Part shown: positions 24,510-32,285 of the stretch, piece after piece
How the letters are laid out: every line of letters starts with the position of its first letter
How positions within the stretch are numbered: position 1 is the first letter of the stretch
Assembly: GCA_029861955.1 (NCBI GenBank)
Contig: JAOTYK010000019.1
Location: forward strand, 1-64,000
Origin: Acidobacteriota bacterium
GTDB taxonomy: Bacteria > Acidobacteriota > Polarisedimenticolia > Polarisedimenticolales > Polarisedimenticolaceae
Length of the DNA stretch: 64,000 nt
Reading direction: 5' to 3'
The notes under the pieces: model-generated
What the model was told of the DNA's origin: nothing
Seen by the model: only the letters and a program-made list of their open reading frames with translations
The model's database searches: none
Translations under genes and position numbers: made by a program

Positions 24510-26261
24510 ATGGCGCGTTCTCTTCTTTGGCCTGCCGCACACAGGTATTGGCGTACGTTCGTGGGAGGATTCGTCCTCCTGCTGGCGACCAACGCCCTCG
24601 TGCTGTCGGTTCCCTGGTTGCTTCGGGAGGCGATTGACGGGCTCGAAGCCGGCGAGCCGATCGGTACGACGATTCGCTATTCGATCGCGATCGTCGTGGT
24701 CGCGCTGTTACAGGCGGTTGTTCGGACCTTCTCGAGGCTGGCGATCCTCGGCAACAGCCGCAAGATCTGCTACGACATCCGCGAGCGCTTTTTCCGTCAT
24801 CTTCTCTCGCTGGGCGCTACGTTCTACGACAGCCATCGTGTCGGCGACATCATGTCTCGTGGTGTGAACGATATCCGACAGATCCAGGGGTTCTTCGGCC
24901 CGGGTGTGATGAACGTGGCCAACACCACGATTATCTACACGGCGGCAGCGGTCTTGTTGTTCAGGATCGATGCGACGCTGACGCTGTTCGCACTCGGGAT
25001 CTACCCGATCCTGTTCCTCACGGTCAATCGGCTCAATCGCCGCATCTACTCGACGTCCGTCGCGGTGCAGGAACAACTCGCGACGATTTCCAGCCGCGTG
25101 CAGGAGAACATCAGCGGCATTCAGCAAGTAAAGACCTATGCCCAGGAGGACCGAGAGATCGAGATGTTCTCAGCGGAGTGCAACATTTATCGCGAGCGGA
25201 ACCTCGCGATGGCGGCGACCCGCGGAACGATGATCTCGTTGATCGGTGTCGTCGCCGGTGCGGGCTCCCTCGTGGTGCTGTTCCTTGGTGGACGGGCCGT
25301 GATTGACGGCCGGATCTCGTTAGGCGACTTCATCGCGTTCAACGCGTATCTCGGGCTCCTCGTCTGGCCGACCATCGCCCTTGGCTGGATTCTCAATACG
25401 TTTCAACGGGGTCTGGGCGCGGCCGACCGGCTGCTGGAGATTCTTCGGGTTGAGCCGGATGTCGTCGACGGAGAAGATCGATTGCCGACCGATGGGCCGT
25501 TGCGGGGCGACCTGGAGATCCGCGGGTTGACGTTTCGACACGCGTCCGATGACACGTCTCGTCCGCCGTCTCTCAGAGATATCGATCTGAAGATCCCCAA
25601 GGGAAGCCGGATCGCCATCGTGGGTCCGGTGGGCTCCGGGAAGTCGACCCTGGTCAATATCCTTGCTCGGGTCTACCCGGTTCCGCGCGATCGAGTGTTT
25701 GTCGATGGAGTCGATCTTAACGACATCCCGTTGGAGCGATGGCGCCGAAGTGTCGGCTACGTTCCCCAGGAGGCGTTTCTGTTCTCGCGCACGATTCAGG
25801 AGAACGTCATCTTCGGGCGCCCCGATGCGGAGGCGGAGGAGATCGGTCGGGCAATTCGAATCTCGAATCTTGAAGGAGACCTGGCGGCCTTTCCCGAGGG
25901 GATCGAGACACCCGTCGGCGAGCGCGGGTTCACGCTCTCCGGGGGGCAACGACAACGAGCTACGCTGGCCCGCGCCGTCCTTACCGACCCTGACGTTCTT
26001 ATTCTCGATGACTCGTTGTCGAGTCTCGATGCGGATACGGAGCGCTCGGTGCTCGAGCAGCTCGGCCACTGGCGGTCGGAGCGGACGACCATTCTGATCA
26101 CCCATCGCCTGACATCGCTCGCAAACATGGATCGAATCCTCGTCCTCGACGAAGGCCGCATCGTCGAGGATGGCAGTCACGAGCAACTGGTTGCCGCCGA
26201 CGGACTGTATCGCCAACTCTTCGACCGTCAACGTCTACAACAACGATTGGAACAGGGATGA
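24510..26261 (+). CDS. ABC exporter subunit A (TMD-NBD, degenerate catalytic site)
   Basis: A 583-residue half-transporter with six membrane helices in the first about 300 residues and a C-terminal ATPase. The ATPase has Walker A GPVGSGKST, signature LSGGQRQR and Walker B VLILDDSLSSLD. The catalytic glutamate after Walker B is aspartate, which marks the degenerate site of heterodimeric exporters such as MdlA or TM287. It exports hydrophobic compounds or lipids, and the substrate is unknown. Its stop overlaps the start of the second half-transporter by four bases (ATGA), so the two should assemble one to one. Located directly downstream of ettA. Confidence 0.92.
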   Translation: MARSLLWPAAHRYWRTFVGGFVLLLATNALVLSVPWLLREAIDGLEAGEPIGTTIRYSIAIVVVALLQAVVRTFSRLAILGNSRKICYDIRERFFRHLLSLGATFYDSHRVGDIMSRGVNDIRQIQGFFGPGVMNVANTTIIYTAAAVLLFRIDATLTLFALGIYPILFLTVNRLNRRIYSTSVAVQEQLATISSRVQENISGIQQVKTYAQEDREIEMFSAECNIYRERNLAMAATRGTMISLIGVVAGAGSLVVLFLGGRAVIDGRISLGDFIAFNAYLGLLVWPTIALGWILNTFQRGLGAADRLLEILRVEPDVVDGEDRLPTDGPLRGDLEIRGLTFRHASDDTSRPPSLRDIDLKIPKGSRIAIVGPVGSGKSTLVNILARVYPVPRDRVFVDGVDLNDIPLERWRRSVGYVPQEAFLFSRTIQENVIFGRPDAEAEEIGRAIRISNLEGDLAAFPEGIETPVGERGFTLSGGQRQRATLARAVLTDPDVLILDDSLSSLDADTERSVLEQLGHWRSERTTILITHRLTSLANMDRILVLDEGRIVEDGSHEQLVAADGLYRQLFDRQRLQQRLEQG

Positions 26262-28045
26262 GCGCGCACGGCCATCACCCCGGTTCGGCAGACGACCGGC
26301 TGGGAAAAGTCTACGACGCGGAGATGTTTCGGCGTTTGTGGGCCTACGTTCGCCCGCACCGGACTCTGGTATTCGTCTCGTTCGTGATCATCTTCGTCCT
26401 CGGTGCGGCACAGCTCGTTCAGCCCTATTTGATCCGTATCGCAATCGATGACCATATCGGTACCAGAAACTCCGACGGGCTCGGAATCCTTGCCCTGTGG
26501 TTCGGGCTGGCGTTGCTGGGAGAGTTCCTTCTGCGCTGGTTACAGATCTACGTTCTGGAGAGGACCGGGCAGAACGTCGTGTACGACCTCCGGACCGACG
26601 CGTTCGCTCATCTTCAACGACTACCGTCGAGCTTCTTTGACCGAAATCCGGTCGGTCGGCTGATGACACGCGTGACGAGTGACGTCGAGGCGATTCACGA
26701 GGTGTTCACCTCGGGGCTCGTGATGATTCTCGCGGACCTGGTCAAGGTGATCGGCATTGTCGTGATTCTGCTTGCGATGGACTGGAGGCTCGCGCTGGTG
26801 ACCTTCGCCGTCATCCCGCCGATCATCTTCGTGACGTTGCAATTCCGGGGTCGAATGCGATCTGCTTATCGGACGGTCCGGGGGGCGATCGCGCGGCTCA
26901 ACGCGTTTCTGCAGGAGAACGTAACCGGCATGCGCATCGTGCAGATGTTCGGTCGAGAGAACGAGAGCGCAGAGGCGTTTGCGGAGATCAACGCCGAGCA
27001 TCGCGAGGCTCAACTCAAGGCGGTGGTCTACGAGTCCAGCTTTACGTCCCTCGCTGAGTTGGTCGCCGCTGTCGCCCTGGCGGTGCTGCTGTGGGCCGGA
27101 GGGTACGGGATTCTCGCCGGCATGGTGACGTTTGGAACGTTGGTCGCGTTCATCGAGTACTCGGCGAAGTTCTTTCGGCCCGTCCAGGAATTGTCGCAGC
27201 GCTACACCGTGATGCAGGCGGCCATGGCGGCGGCGGAGCGGATCTTCGGTCTCCTGGATACGGAGGTATCGATCAAGTCCAGCGACGGCGCAATTCCCGT
27301 TCCGGAGAAGCTGGCCGGCGATATTCGATTCGAGAACGTGACGTTCGGCTACGACGACGAACGGCCGGTGCTGAAAGACGTGTCGTTTCATATCCGCCCG
27401 GGTGAGCGGATCGGTGTGGTCGGTTGGACGGGCTCCGGCAAGACGACACTCATCCGTCTGCTCGTACGTCTCTACGATGTGCAGCAGGGGCGAATCCTGC
27501 TGGACGGTGTCGACATTCGCAAGTATCGACTACGCGATCTTCGTCGTTCGATCGGCATCGTTCTTCAGGATCCGTTCCTGTTCGCGGGTTCGGTGGGCGG
27601 CAATATTTCGCTGGGCGACCCCACAATAGGCCCGGATCGTGTAAAAGCCGCGGCTCGGGCGGTGCAGGTCGATCGATTCATCGAGACGTTGCCCGCCGGC
27701 TACGACGAGCGCATTCGCGAGCGGGGCTCCAATCTATCCGTCGGAGAGAAGCAGCTCTTGACCTTTGCGCGGGCGGTTGCGTTCGATCCCGGGATCCTGG
27801 TTCTGGATGAGGCGACGGCATCCGTCGATCCGCGGACGGAGCAGAAGATCCAACTGGCGTTGGCGACCCTACTTTCGGATCGGACCTCGATTCTGATCGC
27901 CCATCGACTCGCGACGGTCAGAGACGCCGACCGGATTCTCGTCCTGCACCAGGGTGAACTACGCGAGCAAGGGACGCACGAGGAATTGCTGGTCCTCGAG
28001 AACGGGATCTACAGGACACTGTATGCGTTACAGGCGACAGCGTAG
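26258..28045 (+). CDS. ABC exporter subunit B (TMD-NBD, intact catalytic site)
   Basis: A 595-residue half-transporter with a six-helix membrane domain followed by an ATPase with Walker A GWTGSGKTT, signature LSVGEKQL and Walker B ILVLDEATASVD. The catalytic glutamate is intact, complementing the degenerate partner at 24510-26261. The signature has the LSxGEKQ form found in MdlB-type subunits. It should form a heterodimeric multidrug- or lipid-type exporter in the inner membrane. It ends 6 bp before the convergent FG-GAP/TPR gene. Confidence 0.92.
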   Translation: MSAHGHHPGSADDRLGKVYDAEMFRRLWAYVRPHRTLVFVSFVIIFVLGAAQLVQPYLIRIAIDDHIGTRNSDGLGILALWFGLALLGEFLLRWLQIYVLERTGQNVVYDLRTDAFAHLQRLPSSFFDRNPVGRLMTRVTSDVEAIHEVFTSGLVMILADLVKVIGIVVILLAMDWRLALVTFAVIPPIIFVTLQFRGRMRSAYRTVRGAIARLNAFLQENVTGMRIVQMFGRENESAEAFAEINAEHREAQLKAVVYESSFTSLAELVAAVALAVLLWAGGYGILAGMVTFGTLVAFIEYSAKFFRPVQELSQRYTVMQAAMAAAERIFGLLDTEVSIKSSDGAIPVPEKLAGDIRFENVTFGYDDERPVLKDVSFHIRPGERIGVVGWTGSGKTTLIRLLVRLYDVQQGRILLDGVDIRKYRLRDLRRSIGIVLQDPFLFAGSVGGNISLGDPTIGPDRVKAAARAVQVDRFIETLPAGYDERIRERGSNLSVGEKQLLTFARAVAFDPGILVLDEATASVDPRTEQKIQLALATLLSDRTSILIAHRLATVRDADRILVLHQGELREQGTHEELLVLENGIYRTLYALQATA

Positions 28046-28051
28046 GTCGCC

Positions 28052-30109
28052 CTACTCGCGGAACGGTGTGTCTTGCTCGTACCCGCGAAGTCGTTGTCCG
28101 ATGAATCGTGCCAGCGCCGGATTCTGTTCCCGTCGAGCCAGTTCCAGCGCCTCCGCTGCCAGGGATCGAGCCTCTTCGAACTGTCCGGCCTCTGCGTGGG
28201 CGGCTGCCAGGGTGTCGAGGATCGTGGCGTCGAGGCCCCCGGCGAGTTCGCGCGCTCTGGCGGCCAACTGAACCGCCCGTGCTCCGTCTCGCAACGCCGG
28301 ATCCCGTTCGGTCGCCAGGAGCCAGGCCAGCTCCGTGAGGGCACCCACGCCATCGCCGTCGAGTTCAACGGAACGGATCAGATGGGTTCGCGCGTCCCGT
28401 GACCGACCGGACTGCCGCGACGCGACTCCCAAATTGAAGTGGGCTTCGGCGGAGAGCGGTGTCTCCTCGACGAGCCGCGAGAAGAGCTGCACCGCGCGGT
28501 CGATATCGCCGGCGTACATCTCCGCGATTCCCAGGTTTGTTCTGAGCGCCGGATCGTCGGGGCGGATCTCATGGGCGCGCCGGTACATCCCGAGGGCCTG
28601 ATCGTATCGACCCGCCGCAGACAGCATGCCACCCAGCCCGTTCATCGCGTCGGCCTGGCGAGGATCGATCCGCAGGGCGGCCTGATAGCTCTCGACGGCC
28701 TCTCGCGCCCTCCCCGCAGAGGCGAGAGCCCGCCCCAGCGTCACACGATTGTGCGCCAGTTCTTCGTTCAGGCGGCGAGTCTGGGGCTCGTTGAGGCGAC
28801 CGCTGGTTCGTCGGCCGGTCTGATAGGCGATGGTCGATTCGAGGAGCGCGATCGCCGCCTCGGGGTCCGACGCGATGCGGGACTCGGCCATGCCGGGAAG
28901 GAAGACCTCGACGGGTAGGTACGGATTGAGGGATCGGCCCGGGTAGGGGAGCGCTCGAGGCAGAAGCTCGGCACCCTCGATAGACAGGAGATCGAGATCG
29001 GCGATCAGGGTCTCGGCCTCGACCTTCCCACGGTAGATGACGGCCAGTCTGCCACGCTCGTCGAAAAGGTACGAGGTCGGGACGGCGAGCTCGCGAACGC
29101 GGGCGAACTGGAGACGTTCGAGTTCCGCAAGCCTGTCGAGGAGGTTCGAGTCGGCCTCCGCAGAAACAAATGGCAGCCGGAGTTCCGCGACGCGCCCGCG
29201 TGCGTCGTCAAGGGTCGTGGGGCTCTCCGGATCGAGACCCTCCACCGTAGCCGCAACGATCTCGAGACCGGCTGTGGAGAGTCTGTCGTGGGCGTCGCGT
29301 AGTGTCTGCAACTCCTCGATACACGGACTGCACCAGCTGGCCCAGAGGTTGAGAAGCGTGGGATGCCCCTGTGTGGGAACGGCGATCGCAGCGTCCGGTT
29401 CCAAGGAACGAACATCGACCGCCGTCATCGGGAATCGTCGCGAGAGCACCGTCCGGTTCGGAATCTGTGAACCGACCGGGCGCGGCGAGCTGGGAAGGTC
29501 AGGGGTCACGGTGCGGGGTGCCACGGCCTGCGCCGTTCCACGCCCCTGTTCCAGCAAGAACCTGCCGCCCGCTTGAACCCCGTCGAACCGCTCCTGTTCT
29601 CCGCCTGGCCAATCGACGACCACGGAATCGATCTCCGGGGTTGAAGACAAACCGAAGTGCACCCACTTGCTGGACTGGGAACGGAATCCGTCCCCGGCCG
29701 TGAGGTAGCGAACGAGTGCCGGCGAGGAGGCGTCGGCAAACTCGATCTCGATGCGAGCACCGATGCCGTCGCGGTTACTGGTCACCCCGCGCAGTCTGAG
29801 GGCCACGGACGGTCCGTGCTCTCCACGGTTCAACATCAATCGCACACGCGGTGCCGTCCGGTTGCGCAGCCAGAAGTCGAGGTCGCCGTCCTGATCCCAG
29901 TCGACCGATGCTTGCCCACGCGCGTCGTCAACGAAATCGAGTCCACTCACGGCGGAGATATCGGCGAAGCGCTCCGAGCCCGTGTTCAGCAGGACGACGT
30001 TACGCTCATTCCCGCTCCAGTTACGCCCCTCTCGAAGAAATTCGTTGATCTGCGCCCAGCCGCTGGTGTACGAGGCGGTCGGTAACGAGTTGTCCGGTGA
30101 TTGCGACAC
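28052..30109 (-). CDS. C-terminal part as conventionally read: ASPIC/UnbV, TlpA-like thioredoxin and TPR
   Basis: Conventional reading begins at a GTG at 30109 (685 codons), seven codons after the TGA and in the same frame as the upstream half. It begins mid-domain, with no signal peptide and no good ribosome site. Contents are a last FG-GAP repeat, an ASPIC/UnbV domain (NRDGIGARIEIEF and later VVVDWPGGEQERF), a thioredoxin domain with NLWASWCSPCIEEL, and about six TPRs (for example DAMNGLGGMLSAAGRYDQAL). A TlpA-like domain is normally exported, and alone this half could not be. The frame is long and undecayed, which argues against an old pseudogene. Confidence 0.75.
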   Translation of the reverse strand: MSQSPDNSLPTASYTSGWAQINEFLREGRNWSGNERNVVLLNTGSERFADISAVSGLDFVDDARGQASVDWDQDGDLDFWLRNRTAPRVRLMLNRGEHGPSVALRLRGVTSNRDGIGARIEIEFADASSPALVRYLTAGDGFRSQSSKWVHFGLSSTPEIDSVVVDWPGGEQERFDGVQAGGRFLLEQGRGTAQAVAPRTVTPDLPSSPRPVGSQIPNRTVLSRRFPMTAVDVRSLEPDAAIAVPTQGHPTLLNLWASWCSPCIEELQTLRDAHDRLSTAGLEIVAATVEGLDPESPTTLDDARGRVAELRLPFVSAEADSNLLDRLAELERLQFARVRELAVPTSYLFDERGRLAVIYRGKVEAETLIADLDLLSIEGAELLPRALPYPGRSLNPYLPVEVFLPGMAESRIASDPEAAIALLESTIAYQTGRRTSGRLNEPQTRRLNEELAHNRVTLGRALASAGRAREAVESYQAALRIDPRQADAMNGLGGMLSAAGRYDQALGMYRRAHEIRPDDPALRTNLGIAEMYAGDIDRAVQLFSRLVEETPLSAEAHFNLGVASRQSGRSRDARTHLIRSVELDGDGVGALTELAWLLATERDPALRDGARAVQLAARARELAGGLDATILDTLAAAHAEAGQFEEARSLAAEALELARREQNPALARFIGQRLRGYEQDTPFRE

Positions 30110-31963
30110 GACCTGCCGCCAGAAGAAGCTTCAGAGGTCGCCGGTATCGTCACCCGTCACAAACCCGTTGCAGACGACGATGTCTTCCCAGCCGTCGTTG
30201 TTGAGATCGCCGAACCGAGAGGACCAGGCCCACAGACCGCGGTCGACCGCGGCTTCCAGTGTCACGTCCCTGAACGTTCCGTCACCCGCATTCGCAAAGA
30301 GAGAGTTGCCGCGAGCCGTGCGCAGGAGGTGTTCTGCGGCAACTGGCGTGTGCTGTTCGGCGAACTGTGCCTGGCGGGCTACCCGGTTGCCGGCGCTCGA
30401 GAACATATTGCCGACGTAAAGGTCCGGCCGCCCATCGCGATCGTAGTCTCCCCACGCAACCGACATTCCCGTCCCGATATCCTCGACACCGGCGACCTTG
30501 GCGACGTCGACGAATCGGCCACCCTCGTTGCGATAGAGGCTGTTGCGGCCGAAGTCATTGGCGACGTAGAGGTCGACGTTTCCGTCGCGGTCATAGTCGT
30601 TCCAGGCCGAGGCGAAGCTGAATCTCCGGTTATGTGCGTCAAGACCTGTCGTGAGGGTGACGTCTTTGAAGCCGAACGATCCATCGTTCTGTAGTAGCAC
30701 GTTGGCGCCGCCGTTTTGCGCGTCGTGGTAGGGGAACGGAGCCGAGGTCGTGGCGACCGCTCCGTCGGCATCGATGGCTCCTGCGGACCCTGTACCACTG
30801 CCACCGTACGTCGCGAGGTAGAGATCCAGGTCGCCGTCGTTGTCGTAGTCCGCAGCCGACAGCGAGTAGGCCTGCTCGACCCAGGTTGCGCGCTGGCGAA
30901 CCGTGAATCGTCCCTGGCCATCGTTCTCCGCCAGGACCAGTTGGGGGTAGGTGGCCGCGGCAAGATCCTGATCGCCATCTCCGTCCAGATCGACGAGGAG
31001 AGAGCCGAAGGTCGCATCCAGCCAGTCGACTCCCGCCACCGAGGACAGATCCCGAATGCTTCCGTCGGGTTGCTGGACCCACAAGCGATTCGGAAGCCCG
31101 CCCTCCTCGCTGATATAGACGTCATCCAGGCCGTCGCCGTTGACGTCACCCACCGCGATTCCGCTGTGGCCGAGCAGTGTCATGAAATCAAACTGGGAGA
31201 TGACGGACGCCCAACGATCGACGCCGATCTCGAACTGGGAGACGGAATCTTCGAGTGCCGCGGTTACCGTCTCCGTCACATCGCCGAACAACGGACCCGA
31301 TTTCGATTCGAAAAAGACCCGTTCGCGCTCCAGGATCTCCGCCGAGAGCATCTGAGGCCGGCCACCGCGCGTTGCAGGCGACTTCCAGGTGACTTGCCAT
31401 TCCTCGGTGCGTTGTGAGGAGACGGTGTCCGACTGAGCATAGAAGGTCCACCGAACGCGAGTATCAAACTGGGCGTCTCGTACGGTGATCCGGTAGATCT
31501 TGGGTTTGATTCGTATCGGAGTACCTTCGGGTACGCGAAGGGAGTCGTGGAGCCCATCGAAGTACCGACCCACGGCGATTCGTCGCTCTGCGGGGGTCTC
31601 GCTGCCTTCGGTTCGGGGTCGCGTCACAGAGAGCGATCCTTCGCGATAGACGGAACCCGCATCCCCGATCGCCGGTGCACGGACGGCGACCGTCGGGCCG
31701 TCGTCGATGGACACGTCGGGTTCGACGAGACCGTCGCGGATCCGCTTGAGTTCTGCGGTGGCGGCGTTGGTGAGTTGTTCACCCGTCCAGGCCTGCAGCG
31801 TCGGGTCCTCGGTCGTTCGTAGCGGGGACAGCCCCGAAACGACGACGGCCGTGGCGCCGTCGGAACCTGCGTCGGAAGGGGCAGGGGGAGCCTCTCCGCA
31901 GCCGAGGATGAAGAGGAGGACTAGGCCCCCGAGTGCGACACACGTCTTTTGAACAAAGCTCAT
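28052..31963 (-). CDS. Composite FG-GAP/ASPIC/TlpA/TPR lipoprotein read through an in-frame TGA (candidate selenoprotein)
   Basis: If TGA 30131-30133 is read as an amino acid, one frame of 1303 codons runs from the ATG at 31963 to 28052. Order: lipoprotein signal (LFILGC), six FG-GAP-type DxDxDGxxD repeats, the TGA as codon 611, then SFFWRQVV, a seventh FG-GAP repeat (VDWDQDGDLDFW), ASPIC/UnbV, a TlpA-like thioredoxin domain (ASWCSPC near 876) and TPRs. The TGA thus falls inside the repeat propeller, not between proteins. A hairpin 17 nt past it resembles a bacterial SECIS. The likely site is the outer leaflet of the envelope. Alternatives are a recent nonsense mutation, a sequence error, or plain readthrough. 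The two conventional halves are listed separately. Confidence 0.6.
30103..30119 (-). promoter_or_regulatory. SECIS-like hairpin downstream of the in-frame TGA
   Basis: On the minus strand GCGGCA pairs with UGUCGC (six pairs, one of them G-U) around the five-base loop GGUCG. The loop starts 17 bases after the TGA at 30133-30131. Bacterial SECIS elements are apical hairpins within the coding region with a G among the first loop bases, about 16-37 bases from the UGA. The E. coli fdhF element has the same GCAGGUC heptamer spanning stem and loop, about 18 bases from its UGA. The match was found by eye. The sequence also encodes WRQVVSQ, so coincidence is possible. Confidence 0.5.
30131..31963 (-). 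CDS. N-terminal part as conventionally read: FG-GAP repeat lipoprotein ending at TGA
   Basis: 610 codons from the ATG at 31963, chosen because it gives a clean lipoprotein signal (MSFVQKTCVALGG followed by LVLLFILGC); the frame is open further upstream. After about 250 residues without a recognised domain come six FG-GAP-like calcium repeats, for example GDVNGDGLDDVY, YDNDGDLDLYL and GDLNNDGWEDIVV. The product would stop at VTGDDTGDL, in the middle of a propeller whose next repeat lies just past the stop. Family members are surface or periplasmic and of unknown function. An extended -10 box lies at 31991-31999. Confidence 0.75.
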   Translation of the reverse strand: MSFVQKTCVALGGLVLLFILGCGEAPPAPSDAGSDGATAVVVSGLSPLRTTEDPTLQAWTGEQLTNAATAELKRIRDGLVEPDVSIDDGPTVAVRAPAIGDAGSVYREGSLSVTRPRTEGSETPAERRIAVGRYFDGLHDSLRVPEGTPIRIKPKIYRITVRDAQFDTRVRWTFYAQSDTVSSQRTEEWQVTWKSPATRGGRPQMLSAEILERERVFFESKSGPLFGDVTETVTAALEDSVSQFEIGVDRWASVISQFDFMTLLGHSGIAVGDVNGDGLDDVYISEEGGLPNRLWVQQPDGSIRDLSSVAGVDWLDATFGSLLVDLDGDGDQDLAAATYPQLVLAENDGQGRFTVRQRATWVEQAYSLSAADYDNDGDLDLYLATYGGSGTGSAGAIDADGAVATTSAPFPYHDAQNGGANVLLQNDGSFGFKDVTLTTGLDAHNRRFSFASAWNDYDRDGNVDLYVANDFGRNSLYRNEGGRFVDVAKVAGVEDIGTGMSVAWGDYDRDGRPDLYVGNMFSSAGNRVARQAQFAEQHTPVAAEHLLRTARGNSLFANAGDGTFRDVTLEAAVDRGLWAWSSRFGDLNNDGWEDIVVCNGFVTGDDTGDL

Positions 31964-31990
31964 GAGGTGTCTCACCGGCCGGAAACGCCA

Positions 31991-31999
31991 AGTATAGCA
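31991..31999 (-). promoter_or_regulatory. Extended -10 promoter (TGCTATACT) of the FG-GAP lipoprotein gene
   Basis: The minus strand reads TGCTATACT, 28 bases upstream of the ATG at 31963. The same nine bases form the minus-strand -10 box at 22758-22766, before the outer-membrane-type protein gene. No clear -35 box. Confidence 0.4.
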
Positions 32000-32098
32000 A
32001 CTTACGGCGTTCACTTGCGGATCGTCCGACAGCAGACAAAGCACCGCGCGGGTCCAATTCTCCGGAGGGGCGGGTATCTTGTGGGTGCCATCTCCCCC

Positions 32099-32140
32099 AT
32101 GGGGTTGGGTGCCATTGATGAGGCTCCCAATCCCATTTTT
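32099..32140 (+). terminator. Candidate intrinsic terminator 1 (15-bp stem, T-run)
   Basis: ATGGGGTTGGGTGCC pairs with GGCTCCCAATCCCAT across the loop ATTGATGA (one T-T mismatch, one G-U pair), followed by TTTT. It sits 20 bases before a second, stronger terminator. The upstream CCCCCAT could compete for its left arm. Confidence 0.6.
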
Positions 32141-32160
32141 AGAGATCATTCGAGGTAATT

Positions 32161-32203
32161 CAGCCTCCCGCCACCCCCCCCGGGTCGGGAGGCTGTTTTT
32201 TTT
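32161..32203 (+). terminator. Strong intrinsic terminator 2 (perfect 10-bp stem, T8)
   Basis: CAGCCTCCCG (32161-32170) pairs perfectly with CGGGAGGCTG (32186-32195), followed directly by eight T. Orientation is plus. On the minus strand no T-run follows, so it does not serve the FG-GAP gene. No plus-strand gene ends here. Confidence 0.85.
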
Positions 32204-32205
32204 GT

Positions 32206-32227
32206 GAACTCGTTGGCGTCGGGTGTC
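32206..32227 (+). promoter_or_regulatory. Possible ECF-type promoter of the sigma-factor gene
   Basis: GAAC at 32206-32209 and GTC at 32225-32227, 15 bases apart, resemble the GAAC/GTC pattern of many ECF-sigma promoters, which are often autoregulated. It lies between terminator 2 and the GTG at 32286. A weak, pattern-only call. Confidence 0.25.
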
Positions 32228-32285
32228 CTTATCCTGTGACGGGACGGCTCGACCGCCCCGGATCACGAGCCTCGGGAGAGACGTT

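Larger units (their letters stand above)
31964..32285. other. 322-bp gene-free divergent region with a possible plus-strand leader or small RNA
   Basis: No credible protein is seen. The left end holds the minus-strand promoter of the FG-GAP gene. The plus strand has a direct repeat GGGTGCCAT (32083-32091 and 32107-32115), then two successive hairpins with T-runs (32099-32140 and 32161-32203), then a possible ECF promoter and the sigma gene. Two plus-strand terminators with no plus-strand gene before them imply a short non-coding transcript or an attenuated leader. The strand CCCCAT just before the first hairpin could pair with ATGGGG of its left arm, giving an alternative fold. Confidence 0.4.

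Noticed and set aside
28010-28052. Small inverted repeat GTAGG/CCTAC between the ABC exporter and the TPR gene as a terminator
   Set aside because: Only five pairs and no T-run.
30109-30133. Reading the FG-GAP and ASPIC/TPR halves as two normal neighbouring genes
   Set aside because: They share one frame, split one repeat domain, and the second has no ribosome site or export signal; still listed as the conventional alternative.
30131-30133. A genetic code with TGA as tryptophan or glycine
   Set aside because: Many clear genes here (glyA, the DinG-type helicase gene, the tldD-like gene) end at TGA in the expected place.
32161-32203. Terminator of the FG-GAP lipoprotein gene
   Set aside because: It lies upstream of that gene, and its T-run is on the plus strand.
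32040-32203. 6S, SRP or tmRNA gene
   Set aside because: None of the conserved sequences or overall shapes of these RNAs could be made out; only the hairpins with T-runs are supported.
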